Below, piece by piece: positions 13,181-25,055 of a DNA stretch of 64,000 nucleotides. Origin of the DNA: Syncephalastrum monosporum B8922 (taxonomy: Eukaryota > Mucoromycota > Mucoromycetes > Mucorales > Syncephalastraceae); the NCBI GenBank assembly GCA_000697355.1, contig JNEN01001200.1, positions 310,001 through 374,000 on the forward strand. The letters are read 5' to 3'. Below the pieces are notes generated by a model. It saw only the letters and a list, made by a program, of their open reading frames with translations. It was not told the DNA's origin and did no database searches. Position numbers and translations under genes: made by a program. The first letter of the stretch is position 1. The number at the start of each line of letters is the position of its first letter.

Positions 13181-13943
13181 ATGGTACGATATTACACATA
13201 TGACACACGGGCAGAGACCAACCGATCGATGGATGAATGGATGGTGGATGGATGAATGGATGGATGATTCACGAACGAGAGACACAACGAAAAAATCGAC
13301 ATTTCGAAATATACTCATTCGTCAATTCTTCATTAGGGTATTGACCTGAAGCATCACCACGTCAAGAAGAGCAACCGGACAGCCCCCAAGTCTGAGAACG
13401 TGTATCAGGCTCTGTTGGTGAAGGTAATGCGCTGCATGGATATTTTTAAGTAATGGCGAAGATTCAAACCCTTAAAAATATTGTTAGCTCTACCGCTTCC
13501 TGTCGCGTCGCACGGACTCCAACTTCAACAAAGTTGTCTTGAAGCGTCTGTTTATGTCGCGCATCAACCGTCCCCCTGTGTCGCTCTCGCGCGTTGTCAA
13601 GAACGCCGAGGAGGGTAAGACCGTCGTCGTTGTTGGCTCTGTCACCGATGACTCGCGCTTGGCCGAGGTGCCCAAGCTCTCTGTGTGCGCTCTCCGCGTC
13701 ACCAAGACCGCCAAGGCCCGTGTCCTCGCTGCTGGTGGTGAGGTCCTCACCTTTGATCAGCTTGCTCTGCGTGCTCCTACCGGCTCTAACACTACGCTGA
13801 TCCGTGGTGCCAAGAACAGCCGTGAGGCAGTCAAGCACTTTGGCTTCGGCCCCCACTCTCACAAGAAGCCCTATGTTCGCTCCAAGGGCCGCAAGTTCGA
13901 GCGTGCTCGTGGTCGTCGTCAGTCCCGTGGCTTCAAGGTCTAA
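13181..13943 (+). CDS. RPL18: 60S ribosomal protein L18 (eL18)
   Basis: Large-subunit ribosomal protein eL18, 181 residues (yeast 186, human 188). Exons are 13181-13183, 13337-13423 and 13488-13943. Exon 1 contributes only the ATG; after splicing the protein reads [13 protein letters not shown], the near-invariant family start. Other signatures are [20 protein letters not shown], the [12 protein letters not shown] block, and the basic C-terminus [20 protein letters not shown]. Codon use is visibly biased, as in highly expressed genes. An AATAAA signal sits at 13965-13970. It is convergent with the SET gene, with about 210 bases between stop codons. An intron right after or near the ATG is common in fungal ribosomal protein genes. 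Confidence 0.97.
13222..13268 (+). repeat. (GGAT/GAAT)n microsatellite in eL18 intron 1
   Basis: Degenerate tetranucleotide tandem (GGAT with GAAT variants) in the middle of the 153-nt first intron of the eL18 gene. Confidence 0.9.
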
Positions 13944-14151
13944 ATATCTCATCTACCTTGTAACAATAAAAAGATCACCTTCGTTGCCATCGCCTTTTTC
14001 ATTCATGAACTGTACAACACGGTTGCCTTTTTTTTTTTTTTTACTTCATACTTGAATACTAAAAAATGGGAAAAAAGGAAAGGGAAGCGATGCGTGGAAA
14101 AAGAGGGATTAAATGCAGCAGATGGGGTCTAAGTACGCTAATGCGTAGTAT

Positions 14152-14973
14152 TTACTTGCGTGCTTTCTTGGACTTCGGCTTCTCTTCCTCCTCTATTGTA
14201 GAAGATGAGCATAACAGGTTGTTTCAATATGCAATTATTACATACCCTCTTCACTGTCCGAACCCAGCTCAATTTCCTCGTCACCATCCTCATCCTCCTC
14301 ATCGTCTTGCTGGTAGTACTCAATAGCAGAGGGGAAGATCTCGTCACTCAAAAGGTACGCGACGCCCGAGTCATCGTTCGCAAAAGCATCCAAGAAAGAG
14401 GCAGAGAAGTCATCTTCTTCGTCAGCCTTGCGCTTGTTGCTAGGAGCCTTGCCATCATGATACTGGATCTCAGTCTTGCTCAACACCTGCGGATTGGGCT
14501 CCTCCTCGTCATCCTCATCAATGATGAACTCCTTGGTAAGGGTCTCGTTCTTGAATACGTCATTCTTGTTGAACGTCTATAGCATTCCACTTTTTAGTTA
14601 TTTGGATCCGAAACCCATATAATAAATTGCACTTACAGCAGTAATCTTGCGATAGCCAGGTCTGGCGTCGTCATATTCGACGTGGAAGTCGGTCAAGTTC
14701 TCGAGAGCCTCAATGTCATTCTCGCTGGGGTTCATGCTCAGCAAAGGAGTGTTACCGAACTAATCATGCAACGTTAAAATCTTGGATTGTTGACTGATCT
14801 TTATACTTTCTTACCGCCTGACCCCAGAAGTTAGGGATCTTCTTCACAACCTCGCGTCGCTTGTTCCAAAGTGGGGCAAGCGTTTTGCGAGTGTAGGCCT
14901 CAATATCACGGCGCGCAGCTTCCATCTCCTTCTCGTGCGCGATGAGTTCCTTCTGGATAGCTTCGTCAGACAT
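14152..14973 (-). CDS. SET/NAP-family histone chaperone
   Basis: Nucleosome assembly protein of the SET (Vps75-like) branch, which binds histones and acts in chromatin assembly. Exons 14973-14815, 14759-14637, 14576-14246 and 14192-14152 give 217 residues. The N-terminal dimerisation helix begins with QKELIAHEKEME and runs through RKTLAPLWNKRREVVKKIPNFWGQA, the typical SET/NAP helix and turn. The earmuff region includes LTDFHVEYDD and GYRKITATF. The C-terminus has SAIEYYQQ followed by a long Glu/Asp tail and a final basic KPKSKKARK, a likely nuclear localisation signal. It is short compared with human SET (about 290) but complete by start, stop and phase. Opposite orientation to eL18. Confidence 0.92.
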
Positions 14974-17874
14974 GATAATGAAAATAGGCGGAAAAGAATA
15001 GAGAAAAGGTTTTTTTTCGCGTGCAAAAAGAAAAGCCTTCGTGACGGCAAAGCGCGCATAAGAGCCTCTAACTTTTAAAACGCCGTCTCATACAACCCAA
15101 AATAGCATAAGCCTAAGGGCAATTAGATGGTGGAACAAATCTTAAGTCAGATCCACTCCCCGCAAACACGTAATACAGTAACTCTCAGACATTTGTCTCA
15201 GTCTACTTCGCCTGTTTCATCCTTCCGCTTGCACTGCGCAGGCCGAAACGCTGCGTTTTGTAGATACTGTGCGCTAGTTACAGTAGAGAAAGCAGCTACA
15301 CACAGACACAGGATGCTCTGTCCACGTGATGTCAGCGGTGGATAATCAACAGCATCCTCCAGATGTGTTTATACTATTGCTGCTACCGACCTTTGGCTGG
15401 TATCATATGTACAAGTCAAAAGACTACCACTGTAGTAAACTCGAAATCAAAATACGCTAGAGAACCTCAATAAATAGAGGCCCCTATTTGCAAACATCTT
15501 TTTCCTATTTATAGGATTAAAGACGGCATAAGTGAAAATGATGCAAAGAATCAGCTCTATAAAATAGGGCATCAGCGGTATCACTACTCTCTTTTTTCGC
15601 TTTTCTATGTATATTCGACTCTTACATCTGAAATATATCTTTATTACGGAAGAACGACACATCTGGCAACGATTGACAAGGTGTGTGGCGAGAAATGTAG
15701 TGACTTCAATAACTCAACCCACACCATGGTACCATCCTCAATAAAGGACACTTACGGGAGTAATAGCCTGCTATTACTTCTCATAGTCTCTCGATAGATT
15801 GCTGCTGCCACTCGTCTTAACGACACTCAACGATCAACGTTTGACAACCACAACGACCTTTGAACCGCGTTGGTTGAATACCTTGCTCCAACCGAGGTCT
15901 TCCGGACGTCTAACATAAACCCCAACACCTTTTTTCTGTCGCTTCTCTGCTATCTTCTTTATTGCTCGCGAGTATACACCGGTATATATATATATATCAA
16001 AAAGCGGGCATATAGTCGGCCATTAGGCTTTGCCAAAGAAATAAGGTAACATTTGATGTTCTAACAGTGTCGTACACTTCATCTTTCGTCACGCACATTA
16101 CCAAACTCTACCACGCATGTAGCAATTCACTTTTCAGGTCGTCCCCTAGACGTCTATGCCTGTGATTCTGCATTATCTATTTGTCTATACACAGAATACG
16201 GTCCCATTCTGTACTTCATACTATAAAACGAGATTCATATAGTGCGCATGTATGCATTCAAATTCAAAGGACCCTTCGAAATGATAAAGGTTCACAGACA
16301 TCATTGAAATAACTGATATCTTGCAAATATTCACTGCCGGCTTGTAACTGACATTTGTTCTTTTCGGAGAACGTTAACAGCTGTTCTCCAGAGTGAGGAA
16401 TTATAGTAAAATGCATATTGTTGTGTATGCCAGAAGGGTCCAAATAGCCTCTGATAAGTAAAAGGTTGCGTGGTGCGAGACTATTGGATCACTAGATTCT
16501 GTCATATATCTCGTCAACTCCTGCCATGCATGTAGCAATGCCCTCCGACGATGTACACAACTGAAAGGCGAGATACATTACTATTTCTCAGTTTATTGTG
16601 TATCCATTGCTTCTTCGCAAACGACTGTTCATCTAAAAGCCGTACCTTGAGCTACTAGAATCTCATTGCTCGTAAACCACTGCCTTTTCATTGAATAGCT
16701 TGCTTCGAACAAATCTTTCTGCACTATTCGTATGATAGCTTTTCTCGCTACGGCTCAACTGAGAGAACCCCAAGCCTCTTTGATGCGATTTGTTGGTCCT
16801 ATCTTCTCACACATATTAAATGTATCCCAATCTATATAGGACCCCCTTAATTATAGATTTCCTTAGACACACATGTAGTCTTAGGCGCTCTCAGCTTACG
16901 AGCATCATATGTAGGTACGTAATGTGTATGCATCATGTGCGAATGCACCTCTCGGTAGCCTAAAGGTATATTATGTACGATATACCATTATCAGTCCGTC
17001 TTGTCACGATTATGATTAGACTATTTGCAACTAGTAGTGACAAGTACACTGACAGAAATATTATTATAAAGATTCTTTTTGCTTTTTGTTTCGTCTTTCG
17101 TCGTGGACTTCTCTATTCTTTATTATGAAATACTGAAGACGTACACAGCAAATAGCCAAATTTTATGCAGCTGGATGATTATTTACGCGAAAAAGCATAC
17201 TTGGAGGCTGACATCATTTTGGCCGGCTTACTCTATCAGATGCAATTGCCACAGGGCTGGATAATAATAGAGGCCACCAATAAAGAGTATATGGCTTACG
17301 GTGGATGTATATATAAGGGATAAGATCTGGCTGGCTGAGCGATGCAGAATAGAGATGGCCATTTATTCATTATCCTCCATGAATCAATTTCCCATGCATG
17401 CACGTCGGAAAATAAATGGCTTGTGTGTCCTTTGTTAACAGAACGCCGTGTGACGCAAAATCAGCAAAACCCACCAGACAGAGATGGCCAACCATGGATA
17501 CTATTGGCCTGACATGGGCTATAGTCTGTAATACAAAAAACTATAGTAGCACGTCTGCTTGCATTTGTTTGGTGATATGAATCGTTTCTATAGACGACAA
17601 AAGCTACTATAATAGCCAATGAATACATGTTTTCGTCAACAGATGTTGGTCTTTTCTCGTATACAAAGTAATCAATTAGCATTATCTATATAAATTATGA
17701 CAACTCGATCCTCAGTTCTCGTGTACTGCACTTCACTTTTTCTACGTACCTAATCGGCCGGAGCCGGGTCGTTAATACGCGCTCGCAGCACGTTGGCCGC
17801 TGTTTCACCTATGGCTCAGTGCAATCAAGAGTCACAGCTTCAATAGCATTCAGCAATTTCTGGTGTGGCTGGGG

Positions 17875-18043
17875 TCCAATGGGAAAAGGAATGCAGAAAA
17901 AAGAGACCCTGACAGGGACTGGCGTCAGGTAGTTTTCGCGTTTTTGAAGGTTCTTACCATGCAACTCACGTTTTACCGATGGGGAGAGGATTCTCAACGA
18001 AAGAGGACTGATATCATACGTGTTCTACAGAAGTGATGTCGGA
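17875..18043 (+). repeat. Dispersed repeat copy 1
   Basis: Matches the copy at 30569-30822 in the same orientation. Shared blocks in order are CCAATGGGAAAA, ATGCAG, AGACCCTGACAGGGA, GTCAG, TTTTCG, CGTTTTACCGA-like and TGATATCATA-like. It is diverged, with indels. No coding capacity. Possibly a solo LTR or small non-autonomous element; the ends are not defined. Confidence 0.7.
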
Positions 18044-18179
18044 CCTTGGCCATTCAAGCATATCTTCCGTCGTCCTTCTATCAGGTCATATATATTGCAC
18101 TATCCCTGTTTCTTTATCGAATAAATGTAAAAGCGGAATTTTGCTCGCTAGAAATCTCTTCCGACTGATTTGTGCGAGG

Positions 18180-18386
18180 TTGTATAGGTTTATTCCCTTG
18201 ATTCTGTGAGTGCCGTGTAATGAGTTTTTTGATACCTGACACCACTTCCGCGGAACACACATGACAGCAATACCCGTTTCATAAGGACTCCTTTTTCTCG
18301 TCGGTGAACATGGACCGCATTATAGGAAAGTAACCCAATAAATCCTTTAAAACGACAAAAATAGCTGACGTCAATCCCTGTCAGCG
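18180..18386 (-). repeat. Dispersed repeat copy 2 (inverted)
   Basis: Read on the minus strand it aligns with the 30.6-kb copy over about 200 bases. Shared blocks are CTGACAGGGATTGA, GTCAG, ATTTTT, ATGCGGTCCA, TTCACCGAC/TTTACCGAC, GAAAAAG, TCAGGTATCAA/TCAAGTATCAA and ACAGAATCAAG. It lies in inverted orientation about 140 bases from copy 1. Confidence 0.72.
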
Positions 18387-18755
18387 TAGTGATGTAAGAA
18401 TAAAGATATCAGATGGTAGACGGTCCTCTTCCTTGAAAAGATCGAAAATACATTAATGTCAGTATCTTTCGGGACCAGGCTGAGATCCTTCAAGCGTTTG
18501 CCAGTGAACCTGTGTATCTAAAAATCTGGCAAAAAATTTGTTCCACGCTTTACGGGGAATTATCTTGAGCGTGCGAACATGGGAAAAAGTGTGTCGTTTC
18601 TGTACACGCAAGAATTATTAGAGTTGCGGGGCGATCTTCCTCAGAACGGCAAGAAGTTCATGTGCGACTTGTGCCCCATGATATACAGAATTTTCTTTTG
18701 GTATTTGTTCGTATTTGGGAAGTCACATCTGTCATAGACAATTCTCCCATACACA

Positions 18756-18763
18756 TATAAAAG
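18756..18763 (+). promoter_or_regulatory. TATA box of sugar transporter gene
   Basis: TATAAAAG 75 bases upstream of the transporter start codon. Confidence 0.55.
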
Positions 18764-18837
18764 CCGAATCCATCCCTATATGCATAGTGGTACCATCTTG
18801 CACATCTTTTCCTGTTTTATATCTCTGTTTCCTGCTG

Positions 18838-20852
18838 ATGTATAATGTCTACAAACATCTCCATGGCAGTAAGCTCGTGCTTGCCATTAATGCGGCGGCT
18901 GGTCTAAGTATATTTTTCTTCGGCGTAAAGTCATCATTATGAGCATATCGCTTTGATGGACTCGGTTCACTAAGTCATAGTACCTCTTATTTGAGTAGTA
19001 TGACCAAGGCGTCATGAGCGCTGTCAATATCTCCCCTGACTATAAATCGATCATGAGTCTTGAACACAATGAAGCCCTCCTGGGTGGCGTAGTTGCTATC
19101 TACTATGCTGGTACATTGATGGGCGCCCTTCTAGGAGGCTATATAGGCGACAAGATCGGTCGTATCCGAACCGTCATTGTTGGGTCCCTGTTTGCTATCT
19201 TTGGTGCTTCCCTGCAAGCCTCAGCTCAGAATCTTGCCTGGATGATCTGCGCTCGTATCATCACCGGTGTTGGCACAGGCCATTTGTAAGTAAGAGATAC
19301 CTCAGGTACACAAACGTCAGCAGCTCATTTCCTTCTAAGAAATGCTATCGTCCCTGTCTGGAGTGCTGAAACATCGCATTACGGATCTCGTGGCATGTTC
19401 ATTGCCATGGAGTTCACCCTCAACATCTTTGGTGTCATGATTGCGGTAAGCTCAAGGGAGATAATGACATTGATATGGTGCAGGGATACTTATATGCCCG
19501 TGTCATTTGCAGTACTGGATTGGCTATGCTTTGAGTGGATATGAGGGTGGCTTCCGATGGCGTTTCCCTATTGCCTTCCAGCTTATCCCCTTGGTCATCC
19601 TTTTGGTCGGTATCAGCTTTTTTCCGGAATCACCTCGCTGGTTGTTGAAGAACGGACAACATGATGAGGCGTTAAAAATTCTCGCCGCGCTTCGTGGCGG
19701 TGGCGATCCAAACCATCCCCTGGTCGTGCGTGAGTTAGACGAGGTTATGGAAACGCTCAGAATTGAGGAGAAAGATGGCGGTGATCCAAGCTACTGGTCC
19801 ATGTTGTTCAAATATGATAAGTTCAATATCCCCCGGCGTGTCCATCTGTCCATCTGGCTGCAGATTATCCAGGAACTTTCGGGTATCGCCATCGTATGTC
19901 TATAAAAAATAGCATCATGTGCTTAGACAATCTTCTTATGTACCTATCTTGTCTATCTTTCTTCTTAGATCACCGTTTATGCACCTGAAACCTTCAGCAG
20001 TGCAGGCTATTCCGAAAAGTTATCGCAACTGCTATCTGGTTTTAATGGTAAGTCTGAATATAAAATTTCACGCATTGGACAGAACTGACTGATACTCGCA
20101 ATGAAAAAGATCTGTGGTACATGTTTTCGACACTTGTGGCTGTCTTTACGCTGGACCGTTGGGGCCGCCGATTTACACTTTACTGGGGTGCTGTCGCGCA
20201 AGGCATTACCCTTCTTCTGGTGGGTGTGCTCACAAAACCTGAAATCATGAGCCAAAATCCCTTTGTAAGTGGAGAACAATCGCAGTTGGCCTGAGCGATC
20301 CGTAAACAAAAAGTGTATCATTCCCTAGGGCTATGGTACCGCTGCTACGGTTTTTGTCTTCCTTTACACTGGCTTTTTTGGTATGACCTGGCTGACCGTG
20401 CCTTGGTTGTATCCTACCGAAATCTACCCCCTTCGTGTCCGTGCGCGCGGTAATGCTTGGGGTGTTGTCGGCTGGTCTATTGGCAATGCCCTTGTTACCG
20501 AGATCGCGGTAAGTGCATAAGAAAATATAAAGGTTACTGACTAATGATGCGTAATTAGCCACCCATGATGGCTGGTATCGGCTGGGCCACTTTTGTCTTT
20601 TTTGGGTTGCTAAACTTTGTTGCTATCCCTGTTGTCTGGGCCCTGTATCCTGAGACAGCCAACAAATCGCTCGAGGAGCTCGACGTCATCTTCTCAACTA
20701 AGTCTCTCCTTGTCTGGAACGCTGAAGCTGAGCTACGTGCCAAGGGTATTGACCCCAGCAATCCACTAGGGTCCCTCGATGATAAAAGCGATAAAATGAA
20801 GGACGATATCCAACAGGTCTATTATAATGGTGATGATGAGAAAAAGGCGTGA
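18838..20852 (+). CDS. MFS sugar transporter (hexose/quinate-type)
   Basis: Twelve-helix sugar porter, expected to take up hexoses or related polyols at the plasma membrane. Exons are 18838-18924, 18999-19285, 19340-19445, 19513-19893, 19969-20047, 20110-20264, 20329-20508 and 20559-20852, giving 522 residues. Family motifs are YDQGVMSAVN at the end of helix 1, GGYIGDKIGRIRT (loop 2-3), FPESPRWLLKNG before the central loop, DRWGRRF (loop 8-9) and YPETANKSLEELD after helix 12. The start MYNVYKHLHG was chosen because it is the only in-frame ATG close to helix 1, and a TATA box lies 75 bases upstream. It ends in an acidic/basic cytosolic tail. Substrate specificity cannot be read from the sequence. 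Confidence 0.93.
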
Positions 20853-21039
20853 ATTCGAGATATATCTAAGAAAGTTATAATCCGCTGATTATTACCAAAG
20901 CTAGTATCCTTCTTACCTTGTATAGTTCCATTTGTATGTAGCTGCGACATTACCTTTTAGTACTTACAAATACATTCCCTATTACATGGAAAGCATGTTA
21001 CCTTTATAAGTACATTGTACCGTCCTCTACGTCCCCTTG

Positions 21040-22230
21040 TCTTTTCACTTGTGCTTCCTCGTCATCTGGTAGCTCCTTCGGGATCTTTTGACTGGAGTCA
21101 CGAAGATCTACGGTGAGAGACAGAAGTTTAAAAGCGCCTACTAGAAGTTTTCTTAATCACTTCAACAACCTACTGGTAGAAGTCCAAAAAAAGTGCTATT
21201 GTTATACATTAGTTAATAAGGGCTAAAATCAAAAACTGCCCGCCCGTTTCTGGTGAAATTGACCAAAAGCACGGTGTTTTAAATTTGTGTACACCACGTC
21301 CATATTATATCGCAAGGTTATGTAGAAACCGACCGACTGGCGTTGTTGATCAACAAGGCACGTGCTGAGGCCGATGATTCGTCTTTGTCGTCTGACGTGT
21401 GAGTACAGTCATCCTTAAACGGGCCGATCGAAAGGTCTGTCTGCTCCGTTACTATATAGGGCTTCGTCCAAAAGATCTGTCTTTTTCTTGTAAAGGGCAG
21501 CAATTTCGGGAAGTTTATACCTATGATCCCTGAACATTGAGCGACGGAAAACCCAATCTCGATGGATGAAATTCCGTATCCTTGACATTGATGGAACGCC
21601 ACTATTTTTGCAGCAAGACGAAGCCTGGCTATCAGATTATGGACTTACGCGACGAATGTATAGCCGATCGTTCAGTATGTTTGGCTTCGCGTGCTAAAAA
21701 ATGCCTCAATGAGATCAGGGAGTGTACATACACAGGCTGAGTATGGATTTACCACACAATAGAGCGTATTTCTCAATCTCATGCTGCCTGAACCACAAGA
21801 AATCTGAAACCTATGTGATGTGATACGCCAAAAAAGCGCTTCCATCCTTTATCTACGTCATGGCAACGTGCAAAGCAACATTTCCAGAGGCTTGGTACCC
21901 CGAACATATCTATTTGAAGCGGTTCCGTGGCACTGGGTTTAGATCTCGATAATGAATTTTGCCTTTCTTTGTATCGTGACGTTTCAGGATGCACCCACCC
22001 CCTGGTGTGAAGCTCAGAAAGCATGACCTAAAAATACGGAGGTCCGCTAAAAAAATTTTGGTAAGCACTATTCCTTGGTGGTATGTTTCGGATGAATTGA
22101 AAAAATCATGTAGTGTGATAGATCCGGCATTGAAGAGAAGAAAGGAAGACACACAAGCTGAACAGGAAGTAGGGAAAAGAAAGATGTGCCCAACGCAACA
22201 GGATCTAAGTGTAGGAAGTATGGCGAGATA
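21040..22230 (+). other. Unidentified coding-like segments, possible decayed or missed gene
   Basis: Several short stretches read like real protein, but I could not join them into one clean gene. One frame near 21057-21113 ends at a good GTGAGA donor. One at about 21316-21402 (...ETDRLALLINKARAEADD) ends at a GTGAGT donor. One at about 21544-21696 contains MKFRILDIDGTPLFLQQDEA then LTRRMYSRSFSMFGFA. An 80-codon frame at 21989-22231 includes TIPWWYVSDELKKS and a basic, Gln/Glu-rich tail. No family recognised. It could be an expressed multi-exon gene, a pseudogene or a transposon remnant. Confidence 0.3.
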
Positions 22231-22747
22231 GTAGGTTATGCCAATTTAGTTTTTAAGTATTTTAGCGTGGAGCGCATCGTCTTCTGGAAGACTCCAAGCA
22301 AAATTTTCATGGCACTATTCAAACAGTCAATCCTAAACTGAGTTCCCTTGTTTGGGACCCGAGAAGCTGGTACCTCCGCCAATGAAAGGCGTGTCAATCC
22401 TCAACGACACAATGTTCGGGAAACTAGTTAAATTTTTAGTTTTTCTTTCTGCTTCTTTTTCATTTTCTATTCACCGAATTAGGGACAACGAACGTTCTTC
22501 GAGATTGATAATTTATTCCAGTGAGTCCAAAGACGAAGCGACTGTTGCGTTTTTCTCTGCTTCTTCTTCAGTGCCTTGCTCTCTTTTATATTATTTTGCT
22601 CGCTTAGTCTTTCTAAATCGCTAGCATGACGATCGTGATCGTCATTTTGTAGGTGCCTGCACTGCGTAAGCTTGCTCTTCGTTGGCCTTTTTTTTTCTCT
22701 CAGCTGCGTCCTCTATTTCAAATTGTGTCGTGAAGACAAGCTTTTTA

Positions 22748-24290
22748 ATGAGCATACACGTTCCCCCCCCTCTGGGTCTGGGTAGACCCAGCCGCCAAAG
22801 CATCCAATACCGCTTAGGTAATTGCTCGTCCTCTAAAGGATTATATCCTTATCCTTTTTTTCTTATTTATGCCCAATCTCCAATAGAAGTTGCCCAGCAC
22901 CCCATCCGTGCACGCTGCTGCGGCTTTGGCGAGAAAGACAAACGACCTATCGATCCACCACCGATACTTCAGCTATGCGTAGCCAAACCCGATGGCTCGC
23001 TCGAACGAGTCAGGCAAGCGCATGTACAGCAACTTGGCATCTTGTTACTCACACACATATACACATGCACACATGCATACTCATTACGACGACCACAGTA
23101 CGGCAGACAACATATCTCATTTTATCGTCCAGTGCGATCTTTTCTCTGTTGACCAGAAGAGCATTCGCAACGTCGTCTACCATCCTGCATCGATTAATCC
23201 AGCCTATCCCAACAACACAGCGATGGTCATGTCGTTTCAGGAACCAACCCCTATGCGCAACCTTATGGGGACCGTCGTGTCTAGTGCGCATCAACTCATA
23301 GGACTCGACAATCAACTGGATATCTACTTCGTTTTTGGCGACCTTTCAGTGCGGACCGAAGGACGATTCGTGCTGCGCTTCCGATTCATTGATTTATCGG
23401 CCGGGTAAGTCGCGTTACAAAAAAAGAAAAACACGGGGTCTCATCTAAAAATGGTCAACTCTTTTTTTTCTACCTTTTTGTTGGCCCACTAGCGAACCTC
23501 TCACCATGAGTACACGAGTCCTCAACGAAGTCTTTTCCGATCCCTTTACTGTCTACTCCGCAAAAAACTTTCCTGGAATGACCGGTATGATGATAAAGAG
23601 AGAAAATTGCAAATCTGAAGAGAGAAAAGAAGAGAAAAAGCGGGCAATTTTTTTTTGTTTCTCCCCATGGCGTTCTGTATTTATTTATTTATCACCAACG
23701 AACGGATGCTCTTTTTTTTCATACTCACCCCTATGATTCCCGGATATAGGATCTACTGCTCTGTCACAATGTTTCGCAAGACAAGGGATCAAGATTTCAG
23801 TGCGCAAGGGGCAAGGTATCAAGCGCACGAGCGACGAAATATATCGAACGCCGCGCGAAGGTAAAAATAAATCACAAGGCAAATTCTAAATTAGAAAGGA
23901 AAGAAGTCGTTCCTAATATGCCATCCAGGGATCACCCAAGCAGAACATAGCAGCAGTAGCAACAACGACAACCACGACCACGAAGGAGTTGAAGAAGGAA
24001 AAGGGGCAAGCGGACAGGGGATAAAGGAGACCGAGCCAATAGCGGCAGCAGCAGTAGCAACAACAGCAACAGCGGCAGACAGCGGCAGTTCAGGCGCTGG
24101 TGGCGACGTATATGCGGACCCTGAAAGAACGAGTCTTGTTTCCAGTAGTATGACTGTCTCGGCACCTACACCCATTTCCAGCAAGATGCACATATCTTCG
24201 GTCCTGGCATCGGATGACGATGATATGCCTGAGGCAACACATTCATTAGCCTCAAGGCGATGGGTACAAGACCACAACTATCCTCCATAA
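22748..24290 (+). CDS. Velvet-family transcriptional regulator
   Basis: Fungal velvet-domain regulator (VeA/VelB/VosA family), which controls development, spore formation and secondary metabolism through an NF-kB-like DNA-binding fold. Exons 22748-22817, 22887-23013, 23099-23404, 23493-23584, 23750-23860 and 23929-24290 give 355 residues. Velvet signatures are YRLEVAQHPIRARCCGFGEK then RPIDPPPILQL, GTVVSSAHQL, FVFGDLSVRTEGRFVLRF, and FPGMTGSTALSQCFARQG then ISVRKG. The C-terminus is Ser/Asn/Ala-rich and disordered. Intron 2 (23014-23098) must shift frame by one; the best fit is a GC-AG intron (donor AG|GCAAGC). Intron 1 is 69 nt without a stop, so retention would keep the frame. VelB/VosA assignment is not possible by eye. 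Confidence 0.93.
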
Positions 24291-25055
24291 TGTCCACTAT
24301 CACCACATCGTTTGTTCTTTCAATCGCTCTCCCTCTCGCTCCTTCACTCTCTCTCTCTGTGTCATCTCACCTCTCTTGTTCGCTCCCCTCCTCTCTCTCC
24401 TCCATATTGATCTATTCACTGCACACACCCACATTCAAGCGTTCGCTCACTCGCTCACATCATACAATGCACCATTTTTCTACTCATCTAAACATTTACC
24501 CCCTTCCTCGTCTTTATTTTCCACTCCCCTCGTATTTTGTACATATCAAAAGAAGCTGAAGAAATTTGTAGATCTCAAAAGCTGCGGGGTCTTTCGCTGG
24601 GTTGAATAAGATAACCAAATATGATATACAAGAGGATAATCGCGAAACGCGGGCGGGCAAAGAGCGTTTTAGCATAAGCTTGTGCGAGTACTCCCTAAGA
24701 CCGTGGGTCCCCTTCCCAGCCCCGACTGTTCAAGGGGTGCAGAACTGTATAACATGCCGCTGCTCCTTCTTTTCGATACTTCTTTTTTCTTATAGCCTCC
24801 TGCTAGATATGTGTGATCCATCAATGTAACACGGGCGTTGCACAGCAACGTGAACTCTCTTTTTTTCGGCTTCCTCTCGCTCACTTTTCTTTCACTTTCG
24901 CTTTTCTCTCCACCTCTTCACTCTTCCCTTGACACTTCGTCTCGTTCCTTTTCCTGCCTTCACCTTGTATGCGTTCATAATTACACCTAATTTAACCCTC
25001 CCACCCTCCTATAAAGCTTTGCTATTGATACATCCACTCGACTACACTCTAAACC
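24291..25055. other. Intergenic region with RabGAP promoter
   Basis: Very C/T-rich at 24300-24520 (3' flank of the velvet gene) and again at 24840-25010 before the RabGAP start. A TATAAAG lies at 25010-25016, about 40 bases before the ATG. No gene seen. Confidence 0.5.

Larger units (their letters stand above)
14974..18837. other. Gene-poor AT-rich block
   Basis: 3.9 kb with no long frames and no recognisable family. The first about 150 bases are the SET promoter side. It contains two inverted copies of a dispersed repeat (17875-18043 and 18180-18386, listed separately) and a TATATATATATA run near 15983. A short phrase, CATGCATGTAGCAAT (CACGCATGTAGCAAT in the first copy), occurs near 16112 and 16524. 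Confidence 0.5.

Noticed and set aside
16100..16560. Apparent local duplication around CATGCATGTAGCAAT
   Set aside because: Similarity does not extend beyond about 25 bases in either direction.
18838..24290. Secondary-metabolite cluster (transporter next to velvet regulator)
   Set aside because: No polyketide, peptide-synthetase, terpene or tailoring enzyme gene is present; velvet regulators act globally.
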